Positions 62,446 to 64,000 of a stretch of 64,000 nucleotides of DNA are shown here, one piece after another. Position numbers and translations under genes: made by a program. This stretch comes from JACKEQ01 sp041389565. GTDB taxonomy: Bacteria; Myxococcota_A; UBA796; GCA-2862545. Every line of letters starts with the position of its first letter. Position 1 is the stretch's first letter. The notes under the pieces are model-generated. The model saw nothing but the letters and a program-made list of their open reading frames with translations. It was not told where the DNA came from and did not search any database. The stretch lies in the NCBI GenBank assembly GCA_041389565.1, contig JAWKRP010000005.1, positions 248,001 to 312,000 on the forward strand, given 5' to 3'.

Positions 62446-63078
62446 CTACTCGACCGTGATGTGGTTGGACAGCTGCCAGGTGGGCAGACCGCCATCGTCC
62501 CAGAGCATCGCCACGATGTTGAAGTCGTTGATCACCCAGTAGGTACCGGTGATCTGGTCGGGACCGCCCGACGACGTGACCACGAGCTTGGCGCACCCTT
62601 CCCAGTCGAGGAGCACGGGGCAGTCGCCGAACTCCACCAGCGTGGTGGTGTACGTGTTGCCGCCCGCTTCCGACGTGGTGGTGTCGGCCCGCTTCATGTA
62701 CCGGTCGATGAAGCGCAGGCTCGGATCGAACTCCTTCACGCCCGCTTCGGTCTCGACGCGATGCAGGTGGATGCCCTGGTTGCCCTGCACCGACCACGTC
62801 ATCGAGCGCACGAAGTCACCCTCCACGCACGTGGGGTCGTCGCTGATGCAGTCTTTCGTGTACTCCACCGTGTACCGACGGTCTTCGCCCACGAGCTCCA
62901 CGTTCTCGATGTGGGCCAGGAGACGGTACGTCTGGTTGGTGTCTTCGCTGAGGTACTGCCACTCGCACGTCTCGTTGTTCTCGAACGGGAAGTAGTCGAG
63001 CATGTCCTCGCCCTGGAAGTCAGGGGGGGCCGTGCCGGTGCAGCCCGCCAGAGCCAGGATCGGCAGCCATCGCGTCAT
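62446..63078 (-). CDS. Secreted lipoprotein of unknown function
   Basis: 210 residues from ATG 63078; the frame is open far upstream but the lipoprotein signal MTRWLPILALAGC fixes the start. The mature part has YFPFENNETCEWQYLSED, YRLLAHIENVELVGEDRRYT, VEYTKDCISDDPTCVEGD, and TSSGGPDQITGTYWVINDFN. It has a beta-barrel-like alternation with two disulfide candidates. Family not recognised. The second half contains a W-V-I-N-D-F-N motif typical of lipoproteins read out as extracellular calycin-like folds, which is inference. Confidence 0.75.
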   Translation of the reverse strand: MTRWLPILALAGCTGTAPPDFQGEDMLDYFPFENNETCEWQYLSEDTNQTYRLLAHIENVELVGEDRRYTVEYTKDCISDDPTCVEGDFVRSMTWSVQGNQGIHLHRVETEAGVKEFDPSLRFIDRYMKRADTTTSEAGGNTYTTTLVEFGDCPVLLDWEGCAKLVVTSSGGPDQITGTYWVINDFNIVAMLWDDGGLPTWQLSNHITVE

Positions 63079-63140
63079 GTCGCCTCCATGAGTCCGCGCC
63101 CCATAACGTAGCCGGCCCTCGGGCCGCCCGTTCGCGCTTG

Positions 63141-64000
63141 TCAGAGCGCCGCGAAGTCGTAGGGCTCGAGCGTGGTGCAGGTCGGAGCGTCCCCCAGCGG
63201 CATGCACGCCACGGGATCGAAGACCGCCGCCACGCCCGTCTCGAATCCCCCCTCGGGAGGCCGGCGGATGCCCACGATCGTGGACCCTTCGATCGGACGG
63301 TGCGCACTGGTGATGAACCAGCCCGCGCGCGCAGACCACCGCCGAACGTCGCCGGTCCGGAGGTCGACGCACTTCACCTCGCTGTTCGAGTCCGCGTCGA
63401 CGGTGAGGACCACGAGCCGCTCGCCGGCGTCGATGGCCGAGAACAGGTCGTCGCCCGTCTCCTCGAGGACCGCGGGACCCAGGACGCCCTGCTCCGCGTC
63501 GAAGATCCGGAGGTCGCCGTCGGTGGCGCGGGACTCCGAGGCGCCCGGGAACACGAACAACCCGGACAGCACGGCGATGCCGCCCTCCACGCGCGAGATG
63601 CGCGGGTTCGGACCGACTTCGTGGGCCTGGACGACCGCACCCGCTGCGTCGAGCTCGACCAGTAGGCCTCCGTCGGACTCCAGGAGCACGCCGGGCACCT
63701 CCGGATCGTCGTAGAGCCGCTGTGCCGCCACGTACAGGTGGTCGCCCGCCACCACCGCCGCGTCGAGCTCGGGGTTGCCGTCCGCACCCTCGGCGAGGTG
63801 CGCGAGCGGAACGGTCTGCACGACCTCCCCCTCCGCCGGATCGAGCACCAGCACGTCGCCCGTGCCGTGGCAGGGCACCCACAGACGCTCTGCGAACCCC
63901 ACCAGGTCGTGCGCGTTGCAGCCCTGAGGCAGCGCGACCTGCCACACCGGTGCGTCGGGCTCCACCGGGTCGACGGCGCTCACCGCATCCACCGTGCCCC
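63141..64000 (-). CDS. Beta-propeller-like surface protein (5' end off the right edge)
   Basis: At least 286 residues; the start is probably beyond base 64000, since no signal peptide is inside the window. Propeller-type blades are seen: VWVPCHGTGDVLVLDPAEGE, LYVAAQRLYDDPEVPGVLLE, GGLLVELDAAGAVVQAHEVG, DLRIFDAEQGVLGPAVLEET and EVKCVDLRTGDVRRWSARAG. The DPAEGEVVQTVPLAHLAEGA block suggests the PQQ/YVTN-type. It resembles the propeller lipoprotein at 7.5 kb in style. A DV-EPDAP linker near the start hints at the same extracellular class. Confidence 0.75.
   Translation of the reverse strand, partial: GTVDAVSAVDPVEPDAPVWQVALPQGCNAHDLVGFAERLWVPCHGTGDVLVLDPAEGEVVQTVPLAHLAEGADGNPELDAAVVAGDHLYVAAQRLYDDPEVPGVLLESDGGLLVELDAAGAVVQAHEVGPNPRISRVEGGIAVLSGLFVFPGASESRATDGDLRIFDAEQGVLGPAVLEETGDDLFSAIDAGERLVVLTVDADSNSEVKCVDLRTGDVRRWSARAGWFITSAHRPIEGSTIVGIRRPPEGGFETGVAAVFDPVACMPLGDAPTCTTLEPYDFAAL

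Overview
The window is about 64 kb of very GC-rich (roughly 70% by eye), gene-dense bacterial chromosome. Several traits point to a deltaproteobacterial or Myxococcota-type organism: Hanks-type kinases fused to membrane, NTPase or TPR modules; many short-signal lipoproteins with acidic DTDTD linkers; a DUF4388-type protein; a PKD lipoprotein ending in a MYXO-CTERM-like Cys/TM/Arg tail; and CxxCH lipoproteins. The genus cannot be fixed from the sequence. Genes are packed with many 1-4 nt stop/start overlaps (ATGA, GTGA, TGATG). No rRNA, tRNA, CRISPR array or insertion sequence was seen.

Layout. 1-4.1 kb (minus): a kinase truncated by the left edge, a repeat lipoprotein and a CsgG/FlgO-like protein. 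4.1-11.3 kb: the parts of a TRAP-type transporter, split into TatT-like lipoprotein plus solute-binding protein (4.1-6.2) and a fused DctQM permease (9.2-11.3), with an AraC-type regulator, VOC protein, beta-propeller lipoprotein and GNAT between them. 11.3-16 kb: radical SAM enzyme, CxxCH lipoprotein, HAD phosphatase and AAA+ ATPase. 16-20.2 kb: 2-hydroxyacid dehydrogenase, RadA and an AbiE-like type IV toxin-antitoxin pair whose toxin gene is frameshifted. 20.3-27.7 kb: duplicated membrane proteins, two acyl-CoA dehydrogenases (one behind a near-perfect FadR-type operator, the other glutaryl-CoA dehydrogenase), a NamZ-like muramidase and a class IV aminotransferase.

27.66-29.24 kb is the one gene-poor and most unusual stretch. 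It holds a multi-hairpin element that is repeated, inverted, at 21.4 kb; two GAGGTC hexanucleotide arrays; and between them a four-helix-bundle (23S rRNA IVS-type) protein gene whose Shine-Dalgarno lies in a 16-bp perfect inverted repeat.

29.2-37.4 kb: sulfatase, kinase-NTPase-TPR signalling protein, diheme cytochrome, and an unknown gene coupled to a protein with a DnaB-like ATPase and a possible primase-like N-terminus. 37.4-43.6 kb: two-component system, aspartate kinase, and a CDP-alcohol phosphatidyltransferase coupled to a lipin-like phosphatase. 43.6-50.9 kb: an MFS/spermidine-synthase fusion broken by three frameshifts, a membrane protein, and a TPR protein with ClpX-type zinc fingers. 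51-58.3 kb: housekeeping genes (groL-groS, rpoZ, an ECF sigma/anti-sigma pair, a DUF4388 protein, a DUF1460 amidase). 58.4-64 kb: PKD lipoprotein, phospho-sugar mutase, further lipoproteins and an edge-truncated gene.

Together the genes describe a lipid- and envelope-oriented Gram-negative bacterium with strong investment in lipoproteins, kinases and stress regulators. Repeated small indels in otherwise well-preserved genes (19.1 kb; 44.8, 45.2 and 45.4 kb) suggest either recent pseudogenes or residual assembly errors.
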